Shown here: positions 24,655-32,295 of the stretch, one piece after another
Position numbering within the stretch: the first letter of the stretch is position 1
Layout of the letters: every line of letters begins with the position of its first letter
From: Halosimplex halophilum
GTDB lineage: Archaea; Halobacteriota; Halobacteria; Halobacteriales; Haloarculaceae
Direction: 5' to 3'
Assembly: GCF_004698125.1 (NCBI RefSeq)
Contig: NZ_ML214298.1
Span: forward strand, 186,001-250,000
Length of the DNA stretch: 64,000 bases
Notes under the pieces: model-generated
Database searches by the model: none
Told to the model about the DNA's origin: nothing
Seen by the model: the letters and a program-made list of their open reading frames with translations, nothing else
Position numbers and translations under genes: made by a program

Positions 24655-25326
24655 TCAGCCCCGTTCGAAGCGGCGTTCGAGCGCGGTGGCGACGATCTCG
24701 TCGGGTTCGACGTCCTCCAGCGCGGCGCGCCTGCGGAGTTCGCGGTAGACCTCCGGCGGGAGCTCCATCGTGAGTTCGCCGAGGGTGATCCCTTCGGCGG
24801 CCAGCGCCTCGTCGACGGGGGTGCCGTCGTTGACGTCGCTGGCGACCGAGCGGACCTGGCGGACCGTCATGTCGTGGTCGAGGACGGCCCATGCCAGCTG
24901 GAGGCGGGCGGCGCCGGCGACGCGGGCGATGTGCTTGGCGGCGGTGGGGGCGATCTCGCCCATCGCGACGTGCTTGCGGATCGAGCGGGGCAGGTCGTGG
25001 ACGCGGGACCACTTGCGGATGAACGCGACGGTGGCCTCGCCGCCGGCGCGCTCGGCGGCGGCCTTGTACGAGCCCTCGCCGCGGACCAGCGCGGCGCAGG
25101 CGGCCGCGCCCCGGAGCATGAAGACGGTGTCGGCCTCGCCGGCGGCGTCGCTGGCGAACTGGCGGACGGTCTCGGCGGCGGTCTCGAGGCTCTCCGGGTC
25201 GTCGGGGTCGAACTCGACGGCCTCCTCGGGCCGCTGGCCGGTGACGCTCGGGTCGCCGCGGATGACCGGCGCGCCGACCGGCGACTCCCGGTCCGTCGGC
25301 GGATCCCCTGGCCCCTCGTGGCTCAT
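24655..25326 (-). CDS. DUF7119-like protein with ParB-type HTH features
   Basis: This 223-residue soluble protein I recall as the haloarchaeal family DUF7119. The middle (about 85-155) reads like the helix-turn-helix core of ParB/KorB: IRKWSRVHDLPRSIRKHVAMGEI, split as VHDLPRSIRKH and GEIAPTAAKHIARVAG, then WAVLDHDMTVRQVRSVASD. The C-terminus has a ribbon-helix-helix-like LTMELPPEVYRELRRRAALE. I infer DNA binding, and no partner is encoded nearby. It lies just downstream of the tRNA promoter on the same strand, with the ATG at 25326. Confidence 0.65.
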   Translation of the reverse strand: MSHEGPGDPPTDRESPVGAPVIRGDPSVTGQRPEEAVEFDPDDPESLETAAETVRQFASDAAGEADTVFMLRGAAACAALVRGEGSYKAAAERAGGEATVAFIRKWSRVHDLPRSIRKHVAMGEIAPTAAKHIARVAGAARLQLAWAVLDHDMTVRQVRSVASDVNDGTPVDEALAAEGITLGELTMELPPEVYRELRRRAALEDVEPDEIVATALERRFERG

Positions 25327-25459
25327 CGCTCGTCCCTTCGGAACGGTCTCTCAAAAGGGTCCCGTCTGCCGGTACGACTGGCGCACACGCGCCCGGCGGC
25401 CGACCGGCCGTCGATGCCGTCGCGGCCCCGCGGTCGGGGTCGCGGCTCGGCCACGGCCG

Positions 25460-25597
25460 TCAGTCGGACGCCTCGGCGCGCTCCTCGGAGAGGTGCTCCC
25501 AGACCTCGGCGCAGCCGCACCCGTCCTCCACGTCGTCGAGGTGGCTGGTGTCCGGCTCGGGCGCTTCGTCGTCGTGGGTGTCTGTTGCCTGGGTCAT
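25460..25597 (-). CDS. Small CxC protein, 45 aa
   Basis: This short gene encodes MTQATDTHDDEAPEPDTSH followed by LDDVEDGCGCAEVWEHLSEE and a short end. The CGC motif before a compact amphipathic helix is characteristic of small conserved haloarchaeal proteins, and two cysteines could bind metal when dimeric. It is divergent from the next gene, which also has Cys pairs. A GGTTAAGG box at 25632-25639 (minus) lies upstream. The function is unknown. Confidence 0.55.
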   Translation of the reverse strand: MTQATDTHDDEAPEPDTSHLDDVEDGCGCAEVWEHLSEERAEASD

Positions 25598-25814
25598 CGG
25601 TTCGTCGTACACCCTCGTATCGCCCCTACGCCCTTAACCGGTCGCGCTCCCGTAATTGCTACCCGGGCTGCGACCTACCGGCAATCCCTTCAGCTATCTC
25701 CGACGGGCGCGTGGGGCGTCGAGGGTCCGTCCGCCCCCCGCTGGACGGGCTCCCCACCGGCGAGTGTTGTCCGGGTCGACAGCCTCTGGAGGGTCGAGCG
25801 CGTAGCCGGGGCCA

Positions 25815-26156
25815 GTGACGACCGACGTTCACCAGCTCGACGACGGTGCCTGGATCAGCGTCAACGACGAGCGGCAGGTCAACGTCAGCGACCTGTGGCT
25901 GCTGGCCCGCCAGGAGGTCTGCGACTGCGAGACCGCCGACTTCCTCGTCGAGGGGTTCGCGGAGGTCGGCGTCGACCACCCGGATATCCAGGCGAAGGTC
26001 GCCGGCCGCTGTATCACCTGCGGCCGGGAGGGGATCACCGGCTGGCTCACCGTCGGCCGCGTCATCGACCCCGAGGACGGCGAGTTCTACCCCGTCGACA
26101 CCGCGAGCGTCCAGATACCGGAACAGCGCCGTCGCCTCGCTCGCCCCGAAGAATAG
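25815..26156 (+). CDS. Small zinc-ribbon-like protein next to the nitrite/sulfite reductase
   Basis: This 113-residue acidic protein has a CDC pair near residue 37 and a CITC pair near residue 65 (RQEVCDCETADF and GRCITCGREG), the spacing of a treble-clef or zinc ribbon. The C-terminal half is beta-rich. The start codon is GTG and no strong TATA box is seen, so the start is uncertain. It lies 87 nt before the nitrite/sulfite reductase and could assist it. I do not recognise the family. Confidence 0.6.
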   Translation: MTTDVHQLDDGAWISVNDERQVNVSDLWLLARQEVCDCETADFLVEGFAEVGVDHPDIQAKVAGRCITCGREGITGWLTVGRVIDPEDGEFYPVDTASVQIPEQRRRLARPEE

Positions 26157-26243
26157 GCAACAACATCCGCTTCTCGGGAGAGGTGGGGCGGTTTGTCGAG
26201 ATGCGCGTGCGTTTAAGTGCGGAGCTATTCGGGGGAGACACGA

Positions 26244-28007
26244 ATGCCGACGAAAGTCGAGAACTGGAAGAGCGAGGTCTACGGTAACGAGATACGCGAA
26301 CACCTGATGGAGTTCGCGGAGGAGGGGTGGGACGCCATCCCCGAGGACGAGCACGACGCCTGGTTCGAGCGGTTCAAGTGGTGGGGGCTGTACCACCAGC
26401 GGAAGGGCCAGGAGTCGTACTTCATGATGCGCATCGGGACGCCCAACGGCGTCCTCGAACCGGGCCAGCTGCGGGTCGTCGGCGAGATCGCCGACGAGTA
26501 CGCCCGCGGGCCGGTGGACAACCCCGAGTTCGGCGGCGCCTACTGCGACTGGACGACCCGCCAGTCGATCCAGCTCCACTGGATCAAACTGGAGGACATC
26601 CCCGAGATCTTCGAGAAGCTCGAGGCCAACGGGCTGAGCACCCAGCAGGCCTGCGGCGACTCCTGGCGCAACATCGTCGGCTGTCCGGTCGCCGGCAAGG
26701 ACGAACACGAGCACATCGACGCCTGGCCGGTCGCCCAGGATCTGCACGAGACCTTCAAGGGCGACGACGACCACACCAACCTCCCCCGGAAGTGGAAGGT
26801 CTCGGTGACGGGCTGTGACCAGGGCTGTGGCCAGGGCGACATCAACGATCTGGCCTTCGAGCCGGCCGAGAAGGACGGCGAACTCGGATTCAACGTCCGC
26901 GTCGGCGGCGGCCTCGCCCGGAAGGAGCCCCGCTTCGCCCGCGACATCGACGTGTGGGTACCGACGGAGAAGGTCAACGAGGTCGCCGGCGGCATGTCCG
27001 CGCTGTTCCGCGAGTACGGCGACCGCGAGGACCGCTTCAACGCCCGCATCAAGTTCCTCGTCGACGAGTGGGGCCCGGAGAAGGTCCGCTCGGTCCTCCA
27101 GGAGGAGTTCGTCGACTTCGAGCTGCCGACCGCCGGCGAGGACATGCGCGACCAGTACACCTACAACGCCGGCACCGGCGAACACGGCGACCACGTCGGG
27201 GTCTACGACCAGCCCGACGGGAAGAACTACGTCGGCCTGAACGTCCTCGTCGGCCGGATGGGCGTCGACGACGTGCTGGAACTCGCCGACCTCGCCGAGG
27301 AGTACGGCTCCGGCGAGGTCCGGCTGACCCAGCGCCAGAACGTCATCGTCACGGACGTGCCCGACGAGGAGCTCGACGCCTTCCTCGACGAGCCGCTGCT
27401 GGAGGACTACTCGCCGGACCCGAGCCCGTTCATGCGCGGCTCCATCGCCTGCACGGGCACGGAGTTCTGCTCGCTGTCGATCGTCGAGACGAAGAACCGC
27501 CAGGTCCGCTACGCCCGCTGGCTGAAGGACAACGTCGAACTGCCCAGTGAGGTCGAGGACTTCCACATCCACCTCTCGGGCTGTACGGCCTCCTGCGCCC
27601 AGCCGCAGATCGCCGACATCTCCCTGCGCGGCATGAAGACGCGCAAGGACGGCGAGCCCGTGGAAGCGCTGGACATCGGCCTCGGCGGCGGCCTCGGCGA
27701 GGAACCGCGGTTCGCCGACTGGGTCGAACTGCGCGTCCCCGTCGACGAGGTGCCCGGCGCGATCAAGAATCTCGTCGCCAACTACGAGGCCGAGCGCGAC
27801 GGGACCGAGACGTTCCGCGAGTTCGTCGCCCGCCACGACGAGGACGCCCTCGCCGAGTTCGTCGAGCCCGAGGAGACGGACTACGAGGACCCGTACATGC
27901 ACAACACGAAGATGACGTGGTACCCCTACACCGACGACGACGAGATGAGCGACTCGCCCGCGCCGACGAACGGCGACGGCGAGCCGCTCGCGCCCGCCGA
28001 CGACTGA
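26244..28007 (+). CDS. nirA: Ferredoxin-dependent nitrite/sulfite reductase
   Basis: This 587-residue siroheme enzyme reduces nitrite to ammonia or sulfite to sulfide with electrons from ferredoxin. The siroheme/4Fe-4S ligands are CTGTEFC (C-x5-C, about residue 403) and GCTASC (C-x3-C, about 449). The N-terminal half has the paired ferrodoxin-reductase repeat with TTRQSIQLHW and GCDQGCGQGD. The length fits haloarchaeal NirA. No nitrate reductase lies nearby, so nitrite against sulfite cannot be settled. The ATG at 26244 is chosen because TTTAAG at 26212-26217 lies 30 nt upstream. Confidence 0.85.
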   Translation: MPTKVENWKSEVYGNEIREHLMEFAEEGWDAIPEDEHDAWFERFKWWGLYHQRKGQESYFMMRIGTPNGVLEPGQLRVVGEIADEYARGPVDNPEFGGAYCDWTTRQSIQLHWIKLEDIPEIFEKLEANGLSTQQACGDSWRNIVGCPVAGKDEHEHIDAWPVAQDLHETFKGDDDHTNLPRKWKVSVTGCDQGCGQGDINDLAFEPAEKDGELGFNVRVGGGLARKEPRFARDIDVWVPTEKVNEVAGGMSALFREYGDREDRFNARIKFLVDEWGPEKVRSVLQEEFVDFELPTAGEDMRDQYTYNAGTGEHGDHVGVYDQPDGKNYVGLNVLVGRMGVDDVLELADLAEEYGSGEVRLTQRQNVIVTDVPDEELDAFLDEPLLEDYSPDPSPFMRGSIACTGTEFCSLSIVETKNRQVRYARWLKDNVELPSEVEDFHIHLSGCTASCAQPQIADISLRGMKTRKDGEPVEALDIGLGGGLGEEPRFADWVELRVPVDEVPGAIKNLVANYEAERDGTETFREFVARHDEDALAEFVEPEETDYEDPYMHNTKMTWYPYTDDDEMSDSPAPTNGDGEPLAPADD

Positions 28008-28074
28008 GCGGCCGTCGACCTCGTTCGGCATCGCGCCTGATCCGTTTTTGAGGGCGGAACGCCTACACTCACAC

Positions 28075-28275
28075 ATGTCCGAGGAGTACACCCATCCAGC
28101 AGCGGACTCGACGGAGTGGGACAACCCGGACTTCTGCCCGTTCTGCGGCGAGCGACTCCCCGACGGCGGCGCCGGCTTCATCGACCACACGAAGGAGAGC
28201 GACACCTGCCGCGAGCGGTTCGAGGTGTGGCGGTCGAACATCGCCGACGACGTTGCCGGCGAGTGGACCGGCTGA
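28075..28275 (+). CDS. Small CPxCG zinc-finger protein, 66 aa
   Basis: The protein contains DNPDFCPFCGERLPDGG followed by FIDHTKESDTCRERFEVW, so Cys, Cys, His and Cys could bind one zinc. Haloarchaea encode many such small zinc-finger proteins, often regulatory, but this one has no assigned role. The ATG at 28075 is preferred because a GTTTTTG box at about 28043-28049 lies 29 nt upstream. Confidence 0.7.
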   Translation: MSEEYTHPAADSTEWDNPDFCPFCGERLPDGGAGFIDHTKESDTCRERFEVWRSNIADDVAGEWTG

Positions 28276-28388
28276 CCGGCGGGGTCGCGGTCGGTGGGGC
28301 GGGCCGATCCACGGCGGCCGACGCCCCGCGCCGTGCTCGCGGCGACCGACCCGCGGTCGCTTAAGTGGCTGGCCCGCCGACCGACGGT

Positions 28389-28676
28389 ATGGTCGACCGC
28401 ATCCTCAAGGTCAACGCCTACACCACCTTCGACCTCCTCGACGGCCGCGTCGAGGGCCACGGCTTCGAGGAGGAGGCGCTGACCGTCCTGAACGTCACCA
28501 CCGACAGCCGCGACGACCCCGACCACGTCGAGTTGCAGGTCGAGATGGACAACACCGACCTCGACGAGGTGACCGCCCACGCCGACCACGTCGAACTGTC
28601 GGCCGAGCAGGCCCGCGAACTCGCCGCCGAACTGGAGAAGTACGCCGGCCGCGTCGAGGCCGCCGACGAGGAGTGA
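28389..28676 (+). CDS. DUF6360-like haloarchaeal protein, 95 aa
   Basis: The sequence MVDRILKVNAYTTFDLLDGR with GHGFEEEALTVLNVTT matches my memory of the haloarchaeal family DUF6360. It is predicted to be a small alpha/beta protein with a C-terminal helix (SAEQARELAAELEKYA). A GCTTAAG box at about 28358-28364 sits 28 nt before the ATG. The function is unknown. Confidence 0.75.
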   Translation: MVDRILKVNAYTTFDLLDGRVEGHGFEEEALTVLNVTTDSRDDPDHVELQVEMDNTDLDEVTAHADHVELSAEQARELAAELEKYAGRVEAADEE

Positions 28677-28735
28677 GGCGTCCACGGGCCGTCGAGACCG
28701 AGGCTAGTACCGATTCCGGCCCAACGATTAAACGC

Positions 28736-28760
28736 TGTCAACGCGAATGTCAACGTGACA
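28736..28760. promoter_or_regulatory. Operator candidate of vapBC module 3
   Basis: TGTCAACG occurs twice (28736-28743 and 28748-28755), and the second copy continues into the palindrome TGTCA-ACG-TGACA (28748-28760). The block begins just after the TATA-like ATTAAAC (28727-28733) and ends at the vapB ATG, so a bound antitoxin would block initiation. Binding is inferred. Confidence 0.5.
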
Positions 28761-29003
28761 ATGGCGACAGCGGACGAGCAGATCCGGGTGAGCGACCGGG
28801 TGAAACGCGAACTCGACCGGCGTCGGCGCGAAGGGGAAAGCTACAACGACGTCCTCGAGCGCCTGCTTCCGGAGAACGCGGACACCTCGTTCGACGATGG
28901 GTTCGGCGTTCTCTCGGACGAGACCGGTGACGAGATCCGAGAGCGACGTGAGCGAGCCAAGGAGGAACGGAAGAACCGGATGCGCCGACTGGAGGACGCG
29001 TGA
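28761..29003 (+). CDS. vapB: VapB-type antitoxin (module 3)
   Basis: This 80-residue protein begins MATADEQIRVSDRVKRELDRR, an RHH-like DNA-binding opening, with RREGESYNDVLERLLPE typical of COG1753 antitoxins. The tail is a charged helix for toxin binding. GTG at 28755 is an alternative start two codons earlier. The stop overlaps the vapC start by GTGA (29000-29003). The region is noticeably less GC-biased than its neighbours, which may indicate transfer. Confidence 0.82.
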   Translation: MATADEQIRVSDRVKRELDRRRREGESYNDVLERLLPENADTSFDDGFGVLSDETGDEIRERRERAKEERKNRMRRLEDA

Positions 29004-29416
29004 GGGTCCTCGACGCGAACTACCTCATCGATTATCTGAGCGGGGTCCCGGAAGCGAAGTCGTACTACGAGGCGAACGGTGGTTCCGACAACCGCTGGAT
29101 CGCACCCGCACCGGCGTACGCGGAGGCTCTCGTCGGCGTCGGCAATCATCCGACGGGCGATGTCGACGAAGCTATCGAGGCACTGGCGTGGACTGACGTA
29201 TACGGTGTCGACGACCGACTCGCCATCTCGGCGGCGCGAATCGCGGACGAGATCGGGTCGCAGGGCCCCTATCTCGACGACGTCGACGCGCTCGTCGCCG
29301 CGACAGGTGAGGAGTTAGACGCGCCAGTCGTCTCCTGTGACGGCGACCTCACGCACGAGGCGACGACGGCGGTCGTCGACGTGGAAGACTACCTCGAACG
29401 ACACGAAGGGACGTGA
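29000..29416 (+). CDS. vapC: PIN-domain toxin VapC (module 3)
   Basis: This 138-residue PIN ribonuclease has the first Asp in MRVLDANYLIDYLSG (Asp5), a Glu in PAYAEALVG, and the C-terminal acidic cluster in YLDDVDALVAAT and VVSCDGDLTHE. The start is GTG, coupled to vapB by overlap. The last strand DGDLTHEATTAVVDVEDY is the usual VapC closing. The target RNA is unknown. Confidence 0.87.
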   Translation: MRVLDANYLIDYLSGVPEAKSYYEANGGSDNRWIAPAPAYAEALVGVGNHPTGDVDEAIEALAWTDVYGVDDRLAISAARIADEIGSQGPYLDDVDALVAATGEELDAPVVSCDGDLTHEATTAVVDVEDYLERHEGT

Positions 29417-29502
29417 CGCGTACAGTGCTCGGCTCAGGTCGTCTGTAATCCGCCCGCGACCGACCACGACGCTTTTCACGGCGAGCGGCGAACCGGGGGG
29501 TA

Positions 29503-30309
29503 ATGGAAGCACTGACGCTCGGTCCGGCGGGGACCTACTCCCACCGGGCGGCGAAGGCGGTGGCCGACGAGGTGGTCTTCACGGACTCGAAGACGGCCAT
29601 CGTCGAGGCGGTCGCGAGCGGCGAGTACGAGCGGGGGGTCGTCCCCGTCGAGAACAGCACCGAGGGGCCCGTCACGGAGTCGCTCGACGCGTTCGCCGAG
29701 TTCGACGTGGCCGCGGTCCGCGAGCTCATCACGCCCATCCGCCACGCGCTCATCGCACAGGGGCCGGAGTTCGACGTGGTGGCCAGCCACCCGCAGGCGC
29801 TCGCGCAGTGTCGCGAGTACCTCGATCGGAACTACCCGAGCGCCACCCTGGAGTCGATGACCTCGACGGCCGCCGGCGTCGAGCGCGCCCGCGAGGACCC
29901 GGGCGTCGCCGCCATCGGCCACCCGCAGAACGCGGACGACGAACTCCGGGTGGTCGCCGAGGACATCCAGGACCAGTCGTCGAACGCCACCCGATTCCTC
30001 GTCGTCGCGCCCGCGAGCGAGCGCAGCGAGGCCGGCTCGAAGACCTCCTTCATCGTCTACCCGAACGTCGACTACCCCGGGCTGCTGCTCGAACTCCTGG
30101 AGCCGTTCGCCGACCGGGACATCAACCTCACGCGCGTCGAGTCCCGCCCCAGCGGCGAGCGGCTGGGCGACTACGTCTTCCACATCGACGTCGAGGCCGG
30201 CCTCTACGAGGAGCGAACCCAGGCAGCGCTTTCGGAGATCGAGGCCATCGCCGACGAGGGGTGGGTCCGCCGCCTGGGCTCCTACGACAGCGAGACGGTG
30301 CTGGACTGA
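29503..30309 (+). CDS. pheA: Prephenate dehydratase
   Basis: This 268-residue enzyme converts prephenate to phenylpyruvate in phenylalanine synthesis. The catalytic domain (1-180) has LGPAGTYSHRAA, VPVENSTEGPV and the NATRFLVV motif with the catalytic Thr. The ACT domain (about 187-268) has DRDINLTRVESRPSGE, the ESRP segment that binds phenylalanine for feedback inhibition. It is a monofunctional enzyme without a chorismate mutase fusion, as is usual in haloarchaea. Confidence 0.95.
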   Translation: MEALTLGPAGTYSHRAAKAVADEVVFTDSKTAIVEAVASGEYERGVVPVENSTEGPVTESLDAFAEFDVAAVRELITPIRHALIAQGPEFDVVASHPQALAQCREYLDRNYPSATLESMTSTAAGVERAREDPGVAAIGHPQNADDELRVVAEDIQDQSSNATRFLVVAPASERSEAGSKTSFIVYPNVDYPGLLLELLEPFADRDINLTRVESRPSGERLGDYVFHIDVEAGLYEERTQAALSEIEAIADEGWVRRLGSYDSETVLD

Positions 30310-30367
30310 CTGGCCGACGGCGCTCCGCCACGGGCTTAAGGCGATTCCCCGCGTAGTCCTGGGCGAG

Positions 30368-30772
30368 ATGACACGATCCACCGACCCGTTCGGCGACATC
30401 GAGGAGTTGATCGACGTGATGACCGGCGGGCTCGAACCGTCGGGCGACCTGGCGGTCGACGTGGCCGACACCGGCGACGAGTTCGTCGCCGTCGCCGACC
30501 TGCCGGGCTACGAGCGCGAGGACATCGACGTGCAGTTGACCGACTCGACGACGCTCTCGCTGTCGGCCAGCCGCGAGACCGAGTCCGTCAAGGAGGCCGA
30601 CCGCTACGTCACCCGGGAGCGACACAGCGAGTCGGTCACCCGACGGGTCGGCCTCCCCGAGCCCGTCGTCGAGTCCGAGGCCAGCGCCACCTACGAGAAC
30701 GGCGTGCTGACCGTCACGCTCCCGAAGCAGACGACGAGCGACGACGACGGCACCGACATCCCCGTCAACTGA
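30368..30772 (+). CDS. Hsp20/alpha-crystallin small heat shock protein
   Basis: This 134-residue holdase chaperone has the alpha-crystallin core from about residue 28 to 118: DEFVAVADLPGYEREDIDV, then RYVTRERHSESVTRRVGLP, and the closing strand ENGVLTVTLPK. The C-terminal IPV tripeptide fits the I-x-I/V oligomerisation motif. It lies 58 nt after pheA but probably has its own promoter, since CTTAAGG occurs at about 30336-30342. Confidence 0.92.
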   Translation: MTRSTDPFGDIEELIDVMTGGLEPSGDLAVDVADTGDEFVAVADLPGYEREDIDVQLTDSTTLSLSASRETESVKEADRYVTRERHSESVTRRVGLPEPVVESEASATYENGVLTVTLPKQTTSDDDGTDIPVN

Positions 30773-30906
30773 CGCCGCTCGCGCACTGCCGCGGCCGCGC
30801 CCGGCCGCCGCGGAGCGCCCGCGGGTGCGGGCGACGCGGCCGGCCGCCGGAACCGCGAGGCCGCCGGAACCGCAAACGGCTTTCGCGGGCGGGCCGAGTC
30901 GCCGGT

Positions 30907-31362
30907 ATGGTACTCGAACCCGGCGACCCGGCGCCCGAGGTAGCGGCCCCGAACCAGGACGGCGAGACGGTCGAACCCGACTGGTCGGGCGTCTCGGTGG
31001 TGTACTTCTACCCGAAGGACGACACGCCCGGCTGCACGACCGAGGCCGAGCAGTTCCAGGCGGAGCTGGAGACCTACCGCGACGCGGGCGTGACCGTCTA
31101 CGGCGTCTCCGTCGACGACGCCGACTCCCACGCGGAGTTCGCCGCCGAGTACGGGATCGAGTTCGACCTGCTGGCCGACCCCGACGGCGCGGTCGTCGAC
31201 GCCTTCGACGTGGAGCGGACGCGGGGCGTCGCGAGCCGGACGACGTTCGTCGTCGTCGGCGGGTCGGTCCAGGCGGTCTACACCGGCGTCGACCCCGACG
31301 GCCACGCGCGGAACGTCCTCGCCGACCTCGTCGAGACGGGCGTCGTCTCGCTGGAGGACTGA
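30907..31362 (+). CDS. Peroxiredoxin, Bcp/PrxQ type (1-Cys form)
   Basis: This 151-residue thioredoxin-fold peroxidase reduces hydroperoxides. The peroxidatic Cys43 is in YPKDDTPGCTTEAEQF. The usual PrxQ resolving Cys, five residues later, is replaced by Glu48, and no other cysteine exists, so an external thiol must resolve the sulfenic acid. The remaining core (VYGVSVDDADSHAEFAAEYG, then FDLLADPDG) is standard. The ATG at 30907 fits the family length. Confidence 0.93.
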   Translation: MVLEPGDPAPEVAAPNQDGETVEPDWSGVSVVYFYPKDDTPGCTTEAEQFQAELETYRDAGVTVYGVSVDDADSHAEFAAEYGIEFDLLADPDGAVVDAFDVERTRGVASRTTFVVVGGSVQAVYTGVDPDGHARNVLADLVETGVVSLED

Positions 31363-31450
31363 GAGGACCGCCGATAGACTGCCCGCCGCGACCGGCGGCC
31401 GACCCCGCCGTTCAGAAGGCTTATCACCGGAACGGACCGCAGTACCGCCA

Positions 31451-32143
31451 ATGAGTGTCGCGAACGGCAGCCTCAGGTACGCCGTCCTCGCGGTCGTCGC
31501 CGCGGCCGTCGTCTTCCCGTTCTCCCGGGTCGCGAGCGGCGTCTGCGTCGTCGCCGCGGTCGGCGTGGTCTACTTCCACCGCGACCCCGCGCGGGTCGTC
31601 CCGCCGCAGGGGGTCGTCGCGCCCGCCGACGGCAAGGTGACCGTCGTTCGGGAGGAGGAAGACGGGCTCCGGCTGGGCATCTACATGAGCGGCTGGGACG
31701 TACACATCAACCGCGCGCCGATGGACGGGACCGTCGAGAACGTCGAGCACATTCCGGGCGCGAACAAGCTCGCGTTCACGAAGGACGCCGAGGAGAACGA
31801 GCGGCTGCGCTTCGAGTTCGAGGACTACACCCTCGAACAGATCGCCGGCACGTTCGCCCGCCGGACCTACTCCTACGTCGACCCCGGCCAGGATGTGGCT
31901 CGCGGCCAGCGCATCGGGCACATCTCCTTCGGCAGTCGCTTCGACATGGTGTTCCCGCCCGAGTACGACCCCGACGACCTCACCGTCGACGTGGGCCACC
32001 GGCTCTACGGCGGCGAGACCGTCATCGCCCCGCAGCGCCCGCAGGTGACCGACGATACCGACGCCGCGGACGCTACCGACCCCGCGGGCGACACCGCCGA
32101 CGACGCGGCCGGCGAACCGCGGGACGCCGCGCCCTCCGCCTGA
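31451..32143 (+). CDS. asd: Archaetidylserine decarboxylase (protein-sorting associated PssD)
   Basis: This 230-residue pyruvoyl enzyme makes archaetidylethanolamine. There are two N-terminal membrane helices (about 8-24 and 26-41), then VVAPADGKVTVVR and the MSGWDVHINRAPMDG motif with the conserved His. The self-cleavage site is FGSR (Ser162), followed by FDMVFP. This short archaeal form is linked in haloarchaea to archaeosortase-dependent (PGF-CTERM) lipid anchoring, and its partner archaetidylserine synthase is not in the window. The C-terminal 35 residues are a low-complexity Asp/Ala tail. A CTTATC box at about 31420-31425 lies near 28 nt upstream. Confidence 0.88.
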   Translation: MSVANGSLRYAVLAVVAAAVVFPFSRVASGVCVVAAVGVVYFHRDPARVVPPQGVVAPADGKVTVVREEEDGLRLGIYMSGWDVHINRAPMDGTVENVEHIPGANKLAFTKDAEENERLRFEFEDYTLEQIAGTFARRTYSYVDPGQDVARGQRIGHISFGSRFDMVFPPEYDPDDLTVDVGHRLYGGETVIAPQRPQVTDDTDAADATDPAGDTADDAAGEPRDAAPSA

Positions 32144-32295
32144 CCCGTCGGGACGCGGTTCCGAGCGCGCCCGCTGGCGTCCACGCCGCTCTCGCGTTCC
32201 GCACGTTTGTCGGGTACGTGCGGCTTCGCCCACCTCCACCAACCAATTAATAACCTGACATATTTACGGGCGGGGCGACCAGTAGCGGCCGAGGA

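Noticed and set aside
24208-24655. Integrated provirus or plasmid at tRNA-Lys
   Set aside because: No integrase, replication or capsid gene is nearby. Only the short duplicate of the tRNA end remains.
25659-28685. 1008-codon minus-strand frame
   Set aside because: It is antisense to nirA and its neighbours, whose motifs are unmistakable on the plus strand.
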